Both the position numbers and the translations under genes were made by a program. From assembly GCA_025351005.1 (NCBI GenBank), contig JANXWS010000066.1, positions 1-64,000 of the forward strand: a DNA stretch of 64,000 bases, given 5' to 3'. Below, one piece after another: positions 1-11,102 of the stretch. The DNA comes from Pseudomonadota bacterium (GTDB lineage Bacteria > Pseudomonadota > Gammaproteobacteria > Steroidobacterales > Steroidobacteraceae). Position 1 is the stretch's first letter. Every line of letters starts with the position of its first letter. The notes beneath the pieces are model-generated. The model was given only the letters and a program-made list of their open reading frames with translations, was not told where the DNA came from and made no database searches.

Positions 1-1324
1 CGACCCGCTTGACGAGCCACAGCGTGTAGCCGGCCCCGAGCACCAGTGTGGTCGCGGCCAGGAACGCGTACCAGAAGCCCGCCTTGAAGCTCGCCAGGAT
101 CACCAGGAACTCGCCGACGAACCCGGACGTGCCCGGCAGCCCGGCATTGGCCATCGCGAACAGCACCATGAATGCGCCGAACACCGGCATCGTGTTGACG
201 ACGCCGCCGTAGGCGCCGATCTCGCGCGTGTGCAGCCGGTCGTAGAGGACGCCGACGCAGAGGAACAGCGCGCCCGAGACCAGGCCGTGGGAGATCATCT
301 GCACCATGGCACCGGACAGGCCCATCGTGGCGCCCGCCAGCCCGCCAGTCGCCGCCACGATCTCGTAGCCGATGAAGCAACCGAGAGTCACGAAGCCCAT
401 GTGCGCGATTGACGAGTAGGCTATGAGCTTCTTCATGTCCCGCTGCACGAGGGCAACGAGGCCGATGTAGACGACCGCCACCAGCGAGAGGCCGATGACC
501 AGCCCGTCAAGCGCGCGCGCGGCATCCGGCGTAATCGGCAGGCTGAATCGCAGGAAGCCGTAGCCGCCCATTTTCAGCATGATCGCCGCGAGTATCACCG
601 AGCCACCGGTCGGCGCCTCGACGTGCGCATCCGGCAGCCACGTATGCACCGGCACCATCGGCACCTTGACCGCGAAGGCCGCCAGAAACGCGAGGAAGAT
701 GCCGACCTGCTCGGGCATGGACAGTGGCAGCCCGTAGAAGGCGGCGAGCGCGTAGTCACCCGACCTCAGGTACATGTAGATGAGTGCGACCAGCATCAGC
801 ACCGACCCCAGGAACGTGTACAGGAAGAACTTGATGGTCGCGTAGATGCGCCGTGCGCCGCCCCAGACGCCGATGATCATGAACATCGGGATCAGCATCG
901 CCTCCCAGAACACGTAGAACAGCAGTCCATCGGCCGCCGCGAACACGCCGACCATTAGTCCTTCCATGACGAGGAAGGCGGCGTAGTACTGCGTCGGCCG
1001 CTTCTCGATGACCGTCCAGCTTGCGATCAGCACCAGTACCGTCGAGAAGGTCGTCAGCATGATCAGCGGCAGCGAAATGCCGTCGATGCCGAGGTGGTAG
1101 TCGGCGTGCAGCGATCGGATCCACGGCAGGCGCTCCACGAACTGCAGCGCCGCCGTGGTCGTGTCGAAGTCCCGGTACAGCGGCACGCTCAGCAAGACGG
1201 CCGCGAGCGCGACACCGAGCGCCAGCCAGCGCCCGACGCTCGCGCGTGCATCGCCGACCAGCATCACTGCGACGCCGCCGCCGATCGGCAGCCAGGTCAG
1301 CAGGCTTAGCAGGGGAAAATGCAT
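1..1324 (-). CDS. nuoM: NADH-quinone oxidoreductase subunit M (partial, C-terminus off the left edge)
   Basis: Membrane antiporter-like subunit of respiratory complex I, one of the three proton-pumping channels. About 441 codons are present, running off the window edge, so roughly the last 60 or more residues of a normal NuoM are missing. ATG at 1324 opens a protein beginning MHFPLLSLLTW. The conserved channel glutamate is E141 (motif FYVFWEAMLIP) and the channel lysine is K220 (FAVKVPMVPVHTWLPDAH), matching the E. coli Glu144/Lys234 pair. Many hydrophobic helices follow. It lies 24 bp after nuoL, the usual order, and nuoN should follow outside the window. Confidence 0.95.
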   Translation of the reverse strand, partial: MHFPLLSLLTWLPIGGGVAVMLVGDARASVGRWLALGVALAAVLLSVPLYRDFDTTTAALQFVERLPWIRSLHADYHLGIDGISLPLIMLTTFSTVLVLIASWTVIEKRPTQYYAAFLVMEGLMVGVFAAADGLLFYVFWEAMLIPMFMIIGVWGGARRIYATIKFFLYTFLGSVLMLVALIYMYLRSGDYALAAFYGLPLSMPEQVGIFLAFLAAFAVKVPMVPVHTWLPDAHVEAPTGGSVILAAIMLKMGGYGFLRFSLPITPDAARALDGLVIGLSLVAVVYIGLVALVQRDMKKLIAYSSIAHMGFVTLGCFIGYEIVAATGGLAGATMGLSGAMVQMISHGLVSGALFLCVGVLYDRLHTREIGAYGGVVNTMPVFGAFMVLFAMANAGLPGTSGFVGEFLVILASFKAGFWYAFLAATTLVLGAGYTLWLVKRV

Positions 1325-1348
1325 CTGGTCCGTTCCGTCATCCGGGTC

Positions 1349-3307
1349 TCAGGCGTTCCACAGCAGCCAGCCGAGCAGTGCCGAGAGCCCAATGATCATC
1401 GCGAATGCATAGTGGTACAGGTAACCCGACTGCAGGTGACGGGTCACCGCCGCCAGCCAGCCCACCGCGCGCGCCGAGCCGTTTACTAGCGCGCCGTCGA
1501 TCAGGAGTTCATCGCCGACGCGCCAGAACAGGCGCCCGAGCGCCCGTGCGCCCGCAGCGAGCACGTTTTCGTTGACCCAGTCAAAGCCGTACTTGGCGTC
1601 GAGCACGCGGTACAGCGGCGCGAGACGCTGCCGCAGCATCGCCGGGAGGTCCGGCCGCTTCAGGTACAGGTACCAGGCGGCGACAGCGCCGGCGGCCGCC
1701 AGGTAGACCGGCGCCGAGCGGAACGCGTGCAGCAGGAACCCGGCCGGCCCGGAGAACTCGTGGCCGAGTAGGCCGAGCACGTCGTGACGCGGCTGGACGA
1801 CGATCGCGTCGCCGAAGTAGCCGCCGAACAGCACCGGCCCCACGGTCGGCCAGCCGACCACGACCGACGGGATCGCGAGCAGCACGAGCGGCACCGTCAC
1901 GACCCACGGGCTTTCGTGGAGGTGCTCGCGCGTGTGGGCATCCATGCGCCCCTCGCCGTGGAAGGTCATGAAGATCATCCGGAACGTGTAGAGCGCCGTC
2001 ACGAATACGCCGACCGTAACGCAGAAGAGCGCGTAGCCCGCGCCCGGCAGACGCGACTCGGCCACCGCCTCGATCAGCGCGTCCTTCGAGAAGAAGCCGC
2101 TGAATCCCGGGAACCCGACCAGTGCCAGCGCACCCATCAGCGTCGTCCAGTAGGTGACCGGAAGCTGCCGGCGCAGCCCACCCATCCGCCGCATGTCCTG
2201 CTCGTGGTGCATCGCGATGATCACGGAGCCGGCGCCGAGGAACAGCAGCGCCTTGAAGAACGCGTGGGTCATCAGGTGGAAGATGCTGGCCGCGTAAGCC
2301 GAGGCGCCGAGCGCCACGGTCATGTAGCCGAGCTGCGACAGCGTCGAGTACGCAACGACACGCTTGATGTCGTTGTTGACGACGCCGAGGAAGCCCATGA
2401 AGAGCGCAGTCGTCGCGCCGATCACCAGCACGCAGCTGAGCGCGGTCGGCGACAGCTCGAACAGCGGCGACATCCTCGCCACCATGAAGATGCCCGCCGT
2501 GACCATGGTGGCGGCGTGGATCAGCGCCGAAATCGGCGTCGGGCCTTCCATCGAATCCGGCAGCCAGACGTGCAGCGGCACCTGCGCACTCTTGCCCATC
2601 GCCCCTACAAAAAGGCAGATGCAGATGACGGTCATCGCGTTCCACGGCTGCCCCTCGAACAGCGAGAGCGACTGCTGCGCAACGAGCGGCGCCGCATGGA
2701 AAACGTGCGCGTAGTCGAGCGAGCCCGTGTAGTGCACGATGCCCGCGATGCCGACCAGGAAGCCGAAGTCGCCGACCCGGTTGACCAGAAACGCCTTCAG
2801 GGCCGCAAAGATCGCGGTCGGCCGCGTATACCAGAAACCGATCAGCAGGTACGAGACGAGGCCGACGGCCTCCCAGCCGAAGAACAGCTGCAGGAAGTTG
2901 TTGCTCATGACGAGCATCAGCATCGAGAACGTGAACAGCGAGATGTAGGCGAAGAAGCGCGTGTAGCCGTCGTCATCGTGCATGTAGCCGACCGTGTAGA
3001 CGTGCACCATCAGCGACACGAACGTCACGACGACCATCATCAGCGCCGTCAGGCGGTCGATCAGGAATCCGATCTCCATCGGCACGCCGTCGGTCAGCAG
3101 CCAGGTGTAGACCGCGCCGTTGTAGGCCGCCGCGCCGTCCTGCAGCTGCTCCTTCAGCACCCATACCGAAAGCACGAACGACACGGCGACGGCCAGTATC
3201 GTCACCGTGTGGGCGCCGGTCCGGCCGATCAGCCGGCCGCCGAGCCCGGCGACGAGGGCCGCCAGCAGCGGCGCGAGCGGGATGGCGAGATAGACCGGCT
3301 CCATCAT
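1349..3307 (-). CDS. nuoL: NADH-quinone oxidoreductase subunit L
   Basis: Largest antiporter-like membrane subunit of complex I, 652 aa, with the long C-terminal amphipathic helix expected of NuoL ending in ALLGWLLWNA. Channel residues are visible: E146 in LFFGWEAVGLVSYLLIGFW and K239 in GAMGKSAQVPLHVWLPDS. The start is ATG at 3307, overlapping the nuoK stop (TGATG); a second ATG directly follows and either could be used. The reading frame stays open further upstream, but that part lies inside nuoK and has no NuoL-like sequence. The tight overlap implies translational coupling within the nuo operon. Confidence 0.96.
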   Translation of the reverse strand: MMEPVYLAIPLAPLLAALVAGLGGRLIGRTGAHTVTILAVAVSFVLSVWVLKEQLQDGAAAYNGAVYTWLLTDGVPMEIGFLIDRLTALMMVVVTFVSLMVHVYTVGYMHDDDGYTRFFAYISLFTFSMLMLVMSNNFLQLFFGWEAVGLVSYLLIGFWYTRPTAIFAALKAFLVNRVGDFGFLVGIAGIVHYTGSLDYAHVFHAAPLVAQQSLSLFEGQPWNAMTVICICLFVGAMGKSAQVPLHVWLPDSMEGPTPISALIHAATMVTAGIFMVARMSPLFELSPTALSCVLVIGATTALFMGFLGVVNNDIKRVVAYSTLSQLGYMTVALGASAYAASIFHLMTHAFFKALLFLGAGSVIIAMHHEQDMRRMGGLRRQLPVTYWTTLMGALALVGFPGFSGFFSKDALIEAVAESRLPGAGYALFCVTVGVFVTALYTFRMIFMTFHGEGRMDAHTREHLHESPWVVTVPLVLLAIPSVVVGWPTVGPVLFGGYFGDAIVVQPRHDVLGLLGHEFSGPAGFLLHAFRSAPVYLAAAGAVAAWYLYLKRPDLPAMLRQRLAPLYRVLDAKYGFDWVNENVLAAGARALGRLFWRVGDELLIDGALVNGSARAVGWLAAVTRHLQSGYLYHYAFAMIIGLSALLGWLLWNA

Positions 3308-3615
3308 CAGCCCCGCATCGTGTCCAGGTTCTCGACGTTTATGCTGCGGCGCTCGCGGAACAGCACCACCAGGATCGCGAGACCGATCGCCGACTCCGCC
3401 GCCGCAACCGTCAGGATGAAGAACACGAACACCTGGCCGTTCAGGTCGCCGAGCCAGCGGCCGAAGGCGATGAAGTTGAAGTTGACTGCGAGCAGCATCA
3501 GCTCGATGCACATCAGCAGGACGATGAGGTTCCTGCGGTTCAGGAATATGCCGACGATGGCAATGCTGAAGACGATGCCCGCGAGCAGCAGGAAACTCGG
3601 CAGTCCGACGTTCAC
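3307..3615 (-). CDS. nuoK: NADH-quinone oxidoreductase subunit K
   Basis: Small complex I membrane subunit (MrpC-like), 102 aa with three hydrophobic helices. It carries the two buried glutamates used in proton transfer, E38 (MCIELM) and E74 (VAAAESAIG), matching E. coli Glu36/Glu72. I place the start at the GTG at 3615, which overlaps the nuoJ stop as GTGA and gives the family-typical N-terminus [14 protein letters not shown] longer reading to 4083 exists but its extra part is out-of-frame nuoJ. It overlaps nuoL downstream by one base. Confidence 0.95.
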   Translation of the reverse strand: MNVGLPSFLLLAGIVFSIAIVGIFLNRRNLIVLLMCIELMLLAVNFNFIAFGRWLGDLNGQVFVFFILTVAAAESAIGLAILVVLFRERRSINVENLDTMRG

Positions 3616-4226
3616 GGGCGCTTCTCCGCCTCGACCTTGACGATGCGCAGTCGGTCCGCGCTCCGCACCGCGACCTGCGCCGCGATGTCCTGGTGCTTGT
3701 AGCCCGGCCGGCGGCGCGTCGTCAGCGAGATTGCCGCCACGATCGCGACCAGCAGCACCACGGCAGCCAGCTGGAATGGCAGCAGGTAGTCGGTGTAGAG
3801 CACGGCGCCGAGCGACTTCGTGTTCGAGTACGCGAGCGGCAGCGGCGGCGCGTCGAGCGCGAGCGGCAGGCCGAGGTGGCGGAACCACACGACGTAGGCC
3901 ACCTCGCCGATCATGACACCTGCCACCAGCGCCCCTAGCCAGGCGTAGCGCACCAGCCCTTCCCGGAGTTGCGCGACGTTGATGTCGAGCATCATCACCA
4001 CGAACAGGAACAGCACCATGACGGCGCCGACGTAGACGAGCACCAGCACGATGCCGAGGAACTCGGCCTCGAGCAGCAGCCACAGCACGGCGCTCGTGAA
4101 GAACGCGAGCACCAGGCAGAGCGCCGCGCGGACCGGGTTCCGCGCCAGCACGACGCCGAGCGAGGCGGCCACCAGCACCGCGCCGTAGAAGTAGAAGAGC
4201 ACGCTCGTCAGCAGGTTGGCGGTCAT
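3612..4226 (-). CDS. nuoJ: NADH-quinone oxidoreductase subunit J
   Basis: Membrane subunit of complex I, 204 aa with about five hydrophobic helices (for example [20 protein letters not shown] and [20 protein letters not shown]). The second carries the glycine-containing helix that changes conformation in the E-channel of characterised complexes. ATG start at 4226, 10 bp after the nuoI stop. The charged C-terminal tail ends AEKRP, and the stop overlaps the GTG start of nuoK. Length and position between nuoI and nuoK are normal. Confidence 0.95.
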   Translation of the reverse strand: MTANLLTSVLFYFYGAVLVAASLGVVLARNPVRAALCLVLAFFTSAVLWLLLEAEFLGIVLVLVYVGAVMVLFLFVVMMLDINVAQLREGLVRYAWLGALVAGVMIGEVAYVVWFRHLGLPLALDAPPLPLAYSNTKSLGAVLYTDYLLPFQLAAVVLLVAIVAAISLTTRRRPGYKHQDIAAQVAVRSADRLRIVKVEAEKRP

Positions 4227-4236
4227 GTTCCGGCGC

Positions 4237-4725
4237 TCAGCGGTACGGCGCGTCGGCCGTCCTGTCGGCCGCGATCATCGCCTCGTAGCGGTCGCCGACG
4301 GCGAGCAGCTTGTCCTTGTTCATGATGTTCTCGCCGCGATTCTCCATGTGGTACTCGTGGATCCTGGTCTCGACGATGGCGTCGACCGGGCAGGCTTCCT
4401 CGCAGAAGCCGCAGTAGATGCACTTGAACAGATCGATGTCGTAGCGCGTCGTGCGCCGCGTGCCGTCCGGCGCGACGTCCGACTCGATCGTTATCGCGAG
4501 CGCCGGGCACACCGCCTCGCACAGCTTGCAGGCGATGCATCGCTCCTCGCCGTTCGGATAGCGCCGGAGCGCGTGCAGGCCGCGGTAGCGGACCGACTGC
4601 GGCGCCCGCTCCTCCGGATAATGAACCGTGAACTTCGGCTTCCACAGGTACTTGAACGTGATCCACAGGCCCCGCCACAGCTCGCCGAGCAGGAGCGTCT
4701 GGGTGATGCGGCGGATGGATGCCAT
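4237..4725 (-). CDS. nuoI: NADH-quinone oxidoreductase subunit I (two [4Fe-4S] ferredoxin-like)
   Basis: Peripheral-arm subunit that carries clusters N6a and N6b and passes electrons toward NuoB. 162 aa. Two ferredoxin motifs are complete: C63-C66-C69-C73 ([12 protein letters not shown]) and C102-C105-C108-C112 ([12 protein letters not shown]). The N-terminal segment contains the amphipathic [13 protein letters not shown] stretch typical of the family. ATG at 4725, 16 bp after the nuoH stop. Nothing unusual. Confidence 0.97.
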   Translation of the reverse strand: MASIRRITQTLLLGELWRGLWITFKYLWKPKFTVHYPEERAPQSVRYRGLHALRRYPNGEERCIACKLCEAVCPALAITIESDVAPDGTRRTTRYDIDLFKCIYCGFCEEACPVDAIVETRIHEYHMENRGENIMNKDKLLAVGDRYEAMIAADRTADAPYR

Positions 4726-4741
4726 GGCTGCCTCGGCTGCC

Positions 4742-5821
<1,080 letters not shown>

Positions 5822-5827
5822 GATGCG

Positions 5828-8005
5828 TCAGTAGGCGGCTGCGGGCCGGGCCGCGGCCTGCGCCTGTTGCAGCGCCGGCGCGCGGCGCACGATCGGGTCG
5901 GTCTGGTAGATCCCAAGGTCGTGCAGCCGCCCCGGCAGCGGGCCCTGCAGCTGCCAGCTGCCGTGGTAGGCCGTGTCGGCTGCCTGCCCGCAGAGTACCC
6001 CGAGCTCGCGCTCGATCTCGGCGCGGACGTCCTCCGACGACTCGTAGTCGAAGGCATTCAGGTTCAGCAGGTTGCCAAGCACGCGCAGTACCTTCCAGCC
6101 CGGGCGCGACTCGCCGACCAGGGCGGCCGCGGCGGTGAACGTCTGCCAGCGCCCCTCGAGGTTGACGAACGTGCCGGAGGTCTCGGCGAAGGTGCCGACC
6201 GGCAGCAGCACGTGGGCGTGCCGGCGCAACGATTCGGGTGCGTACGGCGTCAGCGCGAGCACGAAGCGCGCCTGGGCCAGCGCCGCCTCCCCTTCCGGGT
6301 ACGACGAATCCTGCGCGGGCTCGAGCCCGCCGAACAGCAGGTACGCGTCGAGGCCACCGGCCAGCATCGCGCCCGCATCGCGGCCGCGCGCGGCACTCGC
6401 GCGCCCGCCGGCCTCGCGGTGTGGCAGCACGCCCGCCAGCGCGGCGCCGGCGGCGTTGGCGCCGCCCGGCAGGTAGCCGAGCGTCGCGCCGGCAAGCGCG
6501 GCAATTCCGGCCGCGAGCGCCCGCAGGTCGGCGTACGCCGGGTGGCGCTCGGCGAGCCCGCCGAGCAGCACCAGGCGCCGCGAACCGGTCAGCAGCGCCG
6601 CGGCCGCCGCGCGCTGACCGGCGTCGGGGATCGCTGCCGCGGCGAACACCGCCGGCACCGGCTGGCCCGCGGCCTCGGCGACCGCGCGGCCGACCGACGC
6701 GAGCTCGGCGGCGAGCGCCGCCGCCGCCACCGAGCGGTATCCCGCGACCGGGAACAGGTACGGGAATTCCGCCGGATTGATGAATGCGATGCGGGCGCGG
6801 TTCCGCAGTGCCGCCTTGCGCACGCGGTGTGCGAGCACAGGCGCCTCCTGGCGCAGGTCGCAGCCGACGATCAGCATGGCGTCCTGCGCCTCGAGCTCGG
6901 CGATCGGCACGCCAAGCCCCGGGAAGACCGGATCAGCTGCCTGGTCGCGGAAATCGCGCTGCCGCAGCCGATGATCGATGTTCGCGACTCCAAGCCCGCG
7001 CGCAAGCCGGGCCAGCAGCCATAGTTCCTCGGTGGTCGCCGTCGGCAGAGACAGCATGCCGCACCGGTCGGCGCCGCGGTCCAGCGCGTCCCGCAGGCCG
7101 CGCGCGGCGGCCTCGAGCGCGGCCTGCCAGTCCGTCGGCACGAGTACGCCGCGCTCGCGCACCAGCGGCCGCTCGAGCCGGTCGGCGGCGTAGATGCCCT
7201 CGTAAGAGAACCGGTCGCGGTCGGCGATCCACGTCTCGTTGATCGCCTCGTTGGCGCGTGGCACGACGCGCATCAAGCGGCCGCGGCGCACGTGGCCGTA
7301 GAGGTTGCTGCCCGTCGAATCGTGCGGCGACACCAGCGCCTGCTGCACCATCTCCCAGGCCCGGCCCTGGTAGCGGAACGGCTTCGAATTCAGGGCGCCG
7401 ACCGGGCACAGGTCGATGATGTTGCCCGAGAGCTCGTGCTCGACGCTTTTCTCGACCCAGGTGCCGATCTGCATGTCCTCGCCGCGGCCGAGTGTGCCGA
7501 GCTCCTGCAGGCCTGCGATCTCGGCCGTGAAGCGCACGCAGCGGGTGCAGTGGATGCAGCGCGTCATGTCGGTCGAGACCAGCGGGCCCAGGTTCTTGTC
7601 CTTGACGACGCGCTTGCGCTCGGTGAAGCGCGCCGCATCGCGCCCGAAGCCCATCGCCAGGTCCTGCAGCTCGCACTCGCCCCCCTGGTCGCAGATCGGG
7701 CAATCGAGAGGGTGGTTGATCAGCAGGAACTCCATCGTCGCCTTCTGCGCGGCGATCGCCTTCGGCGACCTGGTGTGGACCTTCATTCCCTCCATGATCG
7801 GCGTCGCGCAGGCCGGCAGCGGCTTCGGCGCCTTCTCCACCTCGACCAGGCACATCCGGCAGTTGGCCGCCACGGACAGCTTCTCGTGGTAGCAGAAGCG
7901 CGGCACGTACGCGTCGACCGCGTCCGTGACCTCCATGATCATCTGGCCCTTGCGGCCCTGCACCGCAACGCCGTCGACTTCGAGGTTGACGATGTCCTTG
8001 CTCAT
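5828..8005 (-). CDS. nuoG: NADH-quinone oxidoreductase subunit G (iron-sulfur)
   Basis: Electron-wiring subunit of complex I, 725 aa. The N-terminal ferredoxin domain has the [2Fe-2S] cysteines C38, C49, C52 and C66; next is the His-ligated cluster N5 site H98-C102-C105-C111 (HPLDCPICDQGGEC); then C150-C153-C156 (CIHCTRC) with a later CPVGAL cysteine. The rest is a degenerate molybdopterin-oxidoreductase fold. It is shorter than the roughly 900-aa enteric NuoG, closer to the mitochondrial/alpha-proteobacterial size. ATG at 8005 (MSKDIVNLEVDG) is chosen because the 17 residues upstream do not look NuoG-like and start close to the nuoF stop. Confidence 0.96.
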   Translation of the reverse strand: MSKDIVNLEVDGVAVQGRKGQMIMEVTDAVDAYVPRFCYHEKLSVAANCRMCLVEVEKAPKPLPACATPIMEGMKVHTRSPKAIAAQKATMEFLLINHPLDCPICDQGGECELQDLAMGFGRDAARFTERKRVVKDKNLGPLVSTDMTRCIHCTRCVRFTAEIAGLQELGTLGRGEDMQIGTWVEKSVEHELSGNIIDLCPVGALNSKPFRYQGRAWEMVQQALVSPHDSTGSNLYGHVRRGRLMRVVPRANEAINETWIADRDRFSYEGIYAADRLERPLVRERGVLVPTDWQAALEAAARGLRDALDRGADRCGMLSLPTATTEELWLLARLARGLGVANIDHRLRQRDFRDQAADPVFPGLGVPIAELEAQDAMLIVGCDLRQEAPVLAHRVRKAALRNRARIAFINPAEFPYLFPVAGYRSVAAAALAAELASVGRAVAEAAGQPVPAVFAAAAIPDAGQRAAAAALLTGSRRLVLLGGLAERHPAYADLRALAAGIAALAGATLGYLPGGANAAGAALAGVLPHREAGGRASAARGRDAGAMLAGGLDAYLLFGGLEPAQDSSYPEGEAALAQARFVLALTPYAPESLRRHAHVLLPVGTFAETSGTFVNLEGRWQTFTAAAALVGESRPGWKVLRVLGNLLNLNAFDYESSEDVRAEIERELGVLCGQAADTAYHGSWQLQGPLPGRLHDLGIYQTDPIVRRAPALQQAQAAARPAAAY

Positions 8006-8027
8006 GGCTGTCGGTCGCGCGGCCGCA

Positions 8028-9335
8028 TCAGGCGGCCCGCCGCGCGGGATCGTCAACGATGCTGCGGCCGCCGTGCTCGATCATGTATTCGAATTCCTGT
8101 CGGAAGTGCCGGATGAAGCTCTGCACCGGCCATGCCGCAGCGTCGCCGAGCGCGCAGATCGTGTGGCCTTCGATGCGGTTAGCGACATCAACCAGCAGGT
8201 CGAGATCCTCGTGCCGGCCCTGCCCCGCGAGCACGCGGGCGACGAGCCGGTTCATCCAGCCCGTGCCCTCGCGGCAGGGCGTGCACTGGCCGCAGGACTC
8301 GGCCTTGTAGAAGCGCGTCACGCGCTCGAGTACGCGCACCATGCAGGTGCTCTCGTCCATCACGATGACGGCCGCCGAGCCGAGCGCGCTGCCGGCCTTA
8401 CGCAGCGAGTCATAGTCCATGTTGGCGGCGAGAATCGCCGCAGCCGGCAGCACGGGCACCGACGAGCCGCCGGGAATCACCGCCTTGAGCCGCTTTCCGC
8501 CCAGCACGCCGCCGCAGACATCCTCGAGCAGCTCGCGGAACGGGATGCCGAGCGGCAGCTCGTAGTTGCCCGGGCGGTTCACGTGGCCGGACACCGAGAA
8601 GATCACCGTGCCGCCCGAGTTCGGCACGCCCTGGTCGGCGAACCACTTGGCGCCGTGACGCATGATCGCGGGCACCGAGGCAAAGCTCTGCGTGTTATTG
8701 ATCGTCGTCGGCCGGCCGTAGAGACCGAAGGTCGCCGGGAATGGTGGCTTGAAGCGCGGCTTGCCGGGCTTGCCCTCGAGCGACTCGAGCAACGCCGTCT
8801 CCTCGCCGCAGATGTAGGCGCCGGCGCCGGCGATCGCGTGCAGCTCGAAGTCGTAGCCGGAGCCCAGAATGTTCGTGCCGAGCAGCCCGGCCGCGTACGC
8901 CTCGCGCACCGCCGACTCGAAGCGCGGAAACGGCTCGGCCAAGAACTCGCCGCGGACGTAGTTGTAGCCGGCGGTCGCACCCATCGCGTAACCGGCAATC
9001 GCCATGCCCTCGACCACGGAATGCGGGTTGTAGCGCAGGATGTCGCGGTCGTGGCAGGTGCCGGGCTCGGACTCGTCGGAATTGCACACCACGTACTTCG
9101 GGCCCGGCGCGTCCTTCGGCATGAAGCTCCACTTGAGCCCGGTCGGGAACCCGGCGCCGCCGCGACCGCGGAGCCCTGACGCCTTGACCTCCTCGACCAC
9201 CTTCTCGGGCGGCACCTTGTCGCGCAGGATCCGCTCCCACGCCTGGTAGCCGTCGGCGCTGCGATAGGTCGCGAGCGTCCAGCTGTCTGCGAGCTGGAGC
9301 GGCGCGAACACGACCTGGTTCATCGCGCGCGGCAT
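8028..9335 (-). CDS. nuoF: NADH-quinone oxidoreductase subunit F (NADH/FMN-binding)
   Basis: Entry point of electrons into complex I: binds NADH and FMN and carries cluster N3. 435 aa. The glycine-rich FMN/NADH motif [10 protein letters not shown] is at residues 57-66, a second nucleotide-binding motif [19 protein letters not shown] follows, and the [4Fe-4S] ligands are C348, C351, C354 (CGQCTPC) and C394 (HTICALGD). ATG at 9335; an alternative ATG four codons later lacks a ribosome-binding site. It follows nuoE closely. Confidence 0.97.
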   Translation of the reverse strand: MPRAMNQVVFAPLQLADSWTLATYRSADGYQAWERILRDKVPPEKVVEEVKASGLRGRGGAGFPTGLKWSFMPKDAPGPKYVVCNSDESEPGTCHDRDILRYNPHSVVEGMAIAGYAMGATAGYNYVRGEFLAEPFPRFESAVREAYAAGLLGTNILGSGYDFELHAIAGAGAYICGEETALLESLEGKPGKPRFKPPFPATFGLYGRPTTINNTQSFASVPAIMRHGAKWFADQGVPNSGGTVIFSVSGHVNRPGNYELPLGIPFRELLEDVCGGVLGGKRLKAVIPGGSSVPVLPAAAILAANMDYDSLRKAGSALGSAAVIVMDESTCMVRVLERVTRFYKAESCGQCTPCREGTGWMNRLVARVLAGQGRHEDLDLLVDVANRIEGHTICALGDAAAWPVQSFIRHFRQEFEYMIEHGGRSIVDDPARRAA

Positions 9336-9342
9336 GCTGCGC

Positions 9343-9852
9343 TCACTTCAGTCGCTCGAGGACCCGATCCACCTTGTCGGGGGTCAGGTTCTCGTAGTAA
9401 ACGTGGTCGATCATCATCATCGGCGCGTTGTTGCACGCAGCCAGGCACTCTTCCTCGCGCTTCAGGTAAAACTCGCCGTCCGCCGTACTCTCGCCGGTCT
9501 TGACGCCGAGCCGCCGCTCGATGTGCTCGACGATCTTGTCGGCGCCGCGCAGCATGCAGGAGATGTTGGTGCACACCGAGACGTGCCGCCGGCCGACCGG
9601 CCTCGTCTCAAACATCGAGTAGAAGCTCGCCACCTCGTAGACCTGGATCGGCGGCAGTTGCAGATAGGCCGCTACCGCGTCCATCAGTTCCGCCGTCAGG
9701 TGGCCACGGTTCTGGTGCTGCGCGGCGCGCAGCGCCGCGATCACCGCCGAGCGCTGCCGGCCCGCCGGGAATTTCGCGACCCAGTGGTCGATTTCGTGGC
9801 GGGTGTGCTCCGACAGCACAGCGCCCGGCAGCACGCCGCTTGCCTCGCTCAT
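9343..9852 (-). CDS. nuoE: NADH-quinone oxidoreductase subunit E (thioredoxin-like [2Fe-2S])
   Basis: 169-aa peripheral subunit carrying the off-pathway [2Fe-2S] cluster N1a. Ligands are visible as C94 and C99 ([10 protein letters not shown]) and C136 and C140 ([12 protein letters not shown]) on a thioredoxin-like fold. The start is ATG at 9852, overlapping the nuoD stop as ATGA. The frame stays open upstream to 10209, but that part is nuoD read out of frame. Partner of NuoF and NuoG in the NADH dehydrogenase module. Confidence 0.96.
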   Translation of the reverse strand: MSEASGVLPGAVLSEHTRHEIDHWVAKFPAGRQRSAVIAALRAAQHQNRGHLTAELMDAVAAYLQLPPIQVYEVASFYSMFETRPVGRRHVSVCTNISCMLRGADKIVEHIERRLGVKTGESTADGEFYLKREEECLAACNNAPMMMIDHVYYENLTPDKVDRVLERLK

Positions 9853-11102
9853 CGGTCGATCTCCCCGAACACGATGTCCAGGGTGCCGATCACGGCGACG
9901 ACGTCCGCCAGCATGTGGCCGCGGACCATCTCGTCCATCGCCGCGAGGTGCGGGAAGCCCGGCGCCCGCGCCTTCAGGCGGTACGGCTTGTTCGCACCGT
10001 CGGAGACGAGCCATATGCCGAACTCGCCCTTCGGCGCCTCGACCGCCGCGTAGCACTCGCCGGCCGGCACCGTGTAGCCCTCGGTGAACAGCTTGAAGTG
10101 ATGGATCAGGGACTCCATGTCGCCCTTCATCTCGACGCGGCGCGGCGGCGACACCTTGTGATCGCCGATCATCACGGGGCCGGGGTTGTCGCGCAGCCAC
10201 TTCACGCATTGGGCGATGATCCGGTTCGACTGGCGCATCTCCTCGACGCGCACCAGGTAACGGTCGTAGCAGTCGCCGTTGACGCCCACCGGGATGTCGA
10301 AGTCGACCCGGTCGTAGACCTCATAGGGCTGGTGCTTGCGCAGATCCCAGACGACACCGGAGCCGCGCAGCGCCGGCCCCGTGAACGACAGCGCCTTGGC
10401 CCGCTCGGCGCTGACGACGCCGATGTTGACCGTGCGCTGCTTCCAGATGCGGTTGTCGGTCAGCAGCGTCTCGTACTCGTCGACGCAGGCCGGGAAGCGG
10501 CCGGTGAAGTCCTCGATGAAATCGAGCAGCGATCCCGCGCGCGCCTCGTTCAGCCGGTCGATCTCCTTTTTCGGGCGGAACTTCGACGGCTGGTACTTCG
10601 GCATCGCGTCCGGCAGGTCGCGGTAGACGCCGCCCGGACGGTAGTAGGTCGCGTGCATGCGAGTGCCGGAGACCGCTTCATAGCAGTCCATCAGGTCCTC
10701 GCGCTCGCGAAAGCAGTACAGGAACATCGCCATCGCACCGATGTCGAGCCCGTGCGCGCCCAGCCACATCAGGTGGTTCAGAACGCGCGTGATCTCGTCG
10801 AACATGACGCGGATGTACTGTGCCCTGATCGGCGCCTCGATTCCGAGCAACCGCTCGATCGCGAGCACATAGGCGTGCTCGCTGCACATCATGGACACGT
10901 AGTCGAGACGGTCCATGTAGCCAATGCTCTGGCTGAACGGCTTCGACTCGGCAAGCTTCTCCGTACCCCGGTGCAGCAGTCCGACGTGCGGGTCCGCCTT
11001 CTGCACGACTTCGCCGTCCATCTCGAGCACGAGCCGCAGCACGCCATGGGCGGCGGGGTGCTGCGGCCCAAAGTTCAGGGTGTAGTTGCGGATCTCAGCC
11101 AA
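9849..11102 (-). CDS. nuoD: NADH-quinone oxidoreductase subunit D (49-kDa type)
   Basis: Complex I subunit related to the large subunit of [NiFe] hydrogenases; forms the quinone site with NuoB. 417 aa. Begins [20 protein letters not shown], the family signature with the quinone-pocket histidine region, and ends [11 protein letters not shown]. Stand-alone, not fused to NuoC as in E. coli. Its start overlaps the end of nuoC by 8 bp and its stop overlaps nuoE (ATGA). Confidence 0.97.
   Translation of the reverse strand: MAEIRNYTLNFGPQHPAAHGVLRLVLEMDGEVVQKADPHVGLLHRGTEKLAESKPFSQSIGYMDRLDYVSMMCSEHAYVLAIERLLGIEAPIRAQYIRVMFDEITRVLNHLMWLGAHGLDIGAMAMFLYCFREREDLMDCYEAVSGTRMHATYYRPGGVYRDLPDAMPKYQPSKFRPKKEIDRLNEARAGSLLDFIEDFTGRFPACVDEYETLLTDNRIWKQRTVNIGVVSAERAKALSFTGPALRGSGVVWDLRKHQPYEVYDRVDFDIPVGVNGDCYDRYLVRVEEMRQSNRIIAQCVKWLRDNPGPVMIGDHKVSPPRRVEMKGDMESLIHHFKLFTEGYTVPAGECYAAVEAPKGEFGIWLVSDGANKPYRLKARAPGFPHLAAMDEMVRGHMLADVVAVIGTLDIVFGEIDR

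Noticed and set aside
1784-3640. 618-codon open frame on the plus strand
   Set aside because: Antisense to nuoL; Arg/His-rich shadow.
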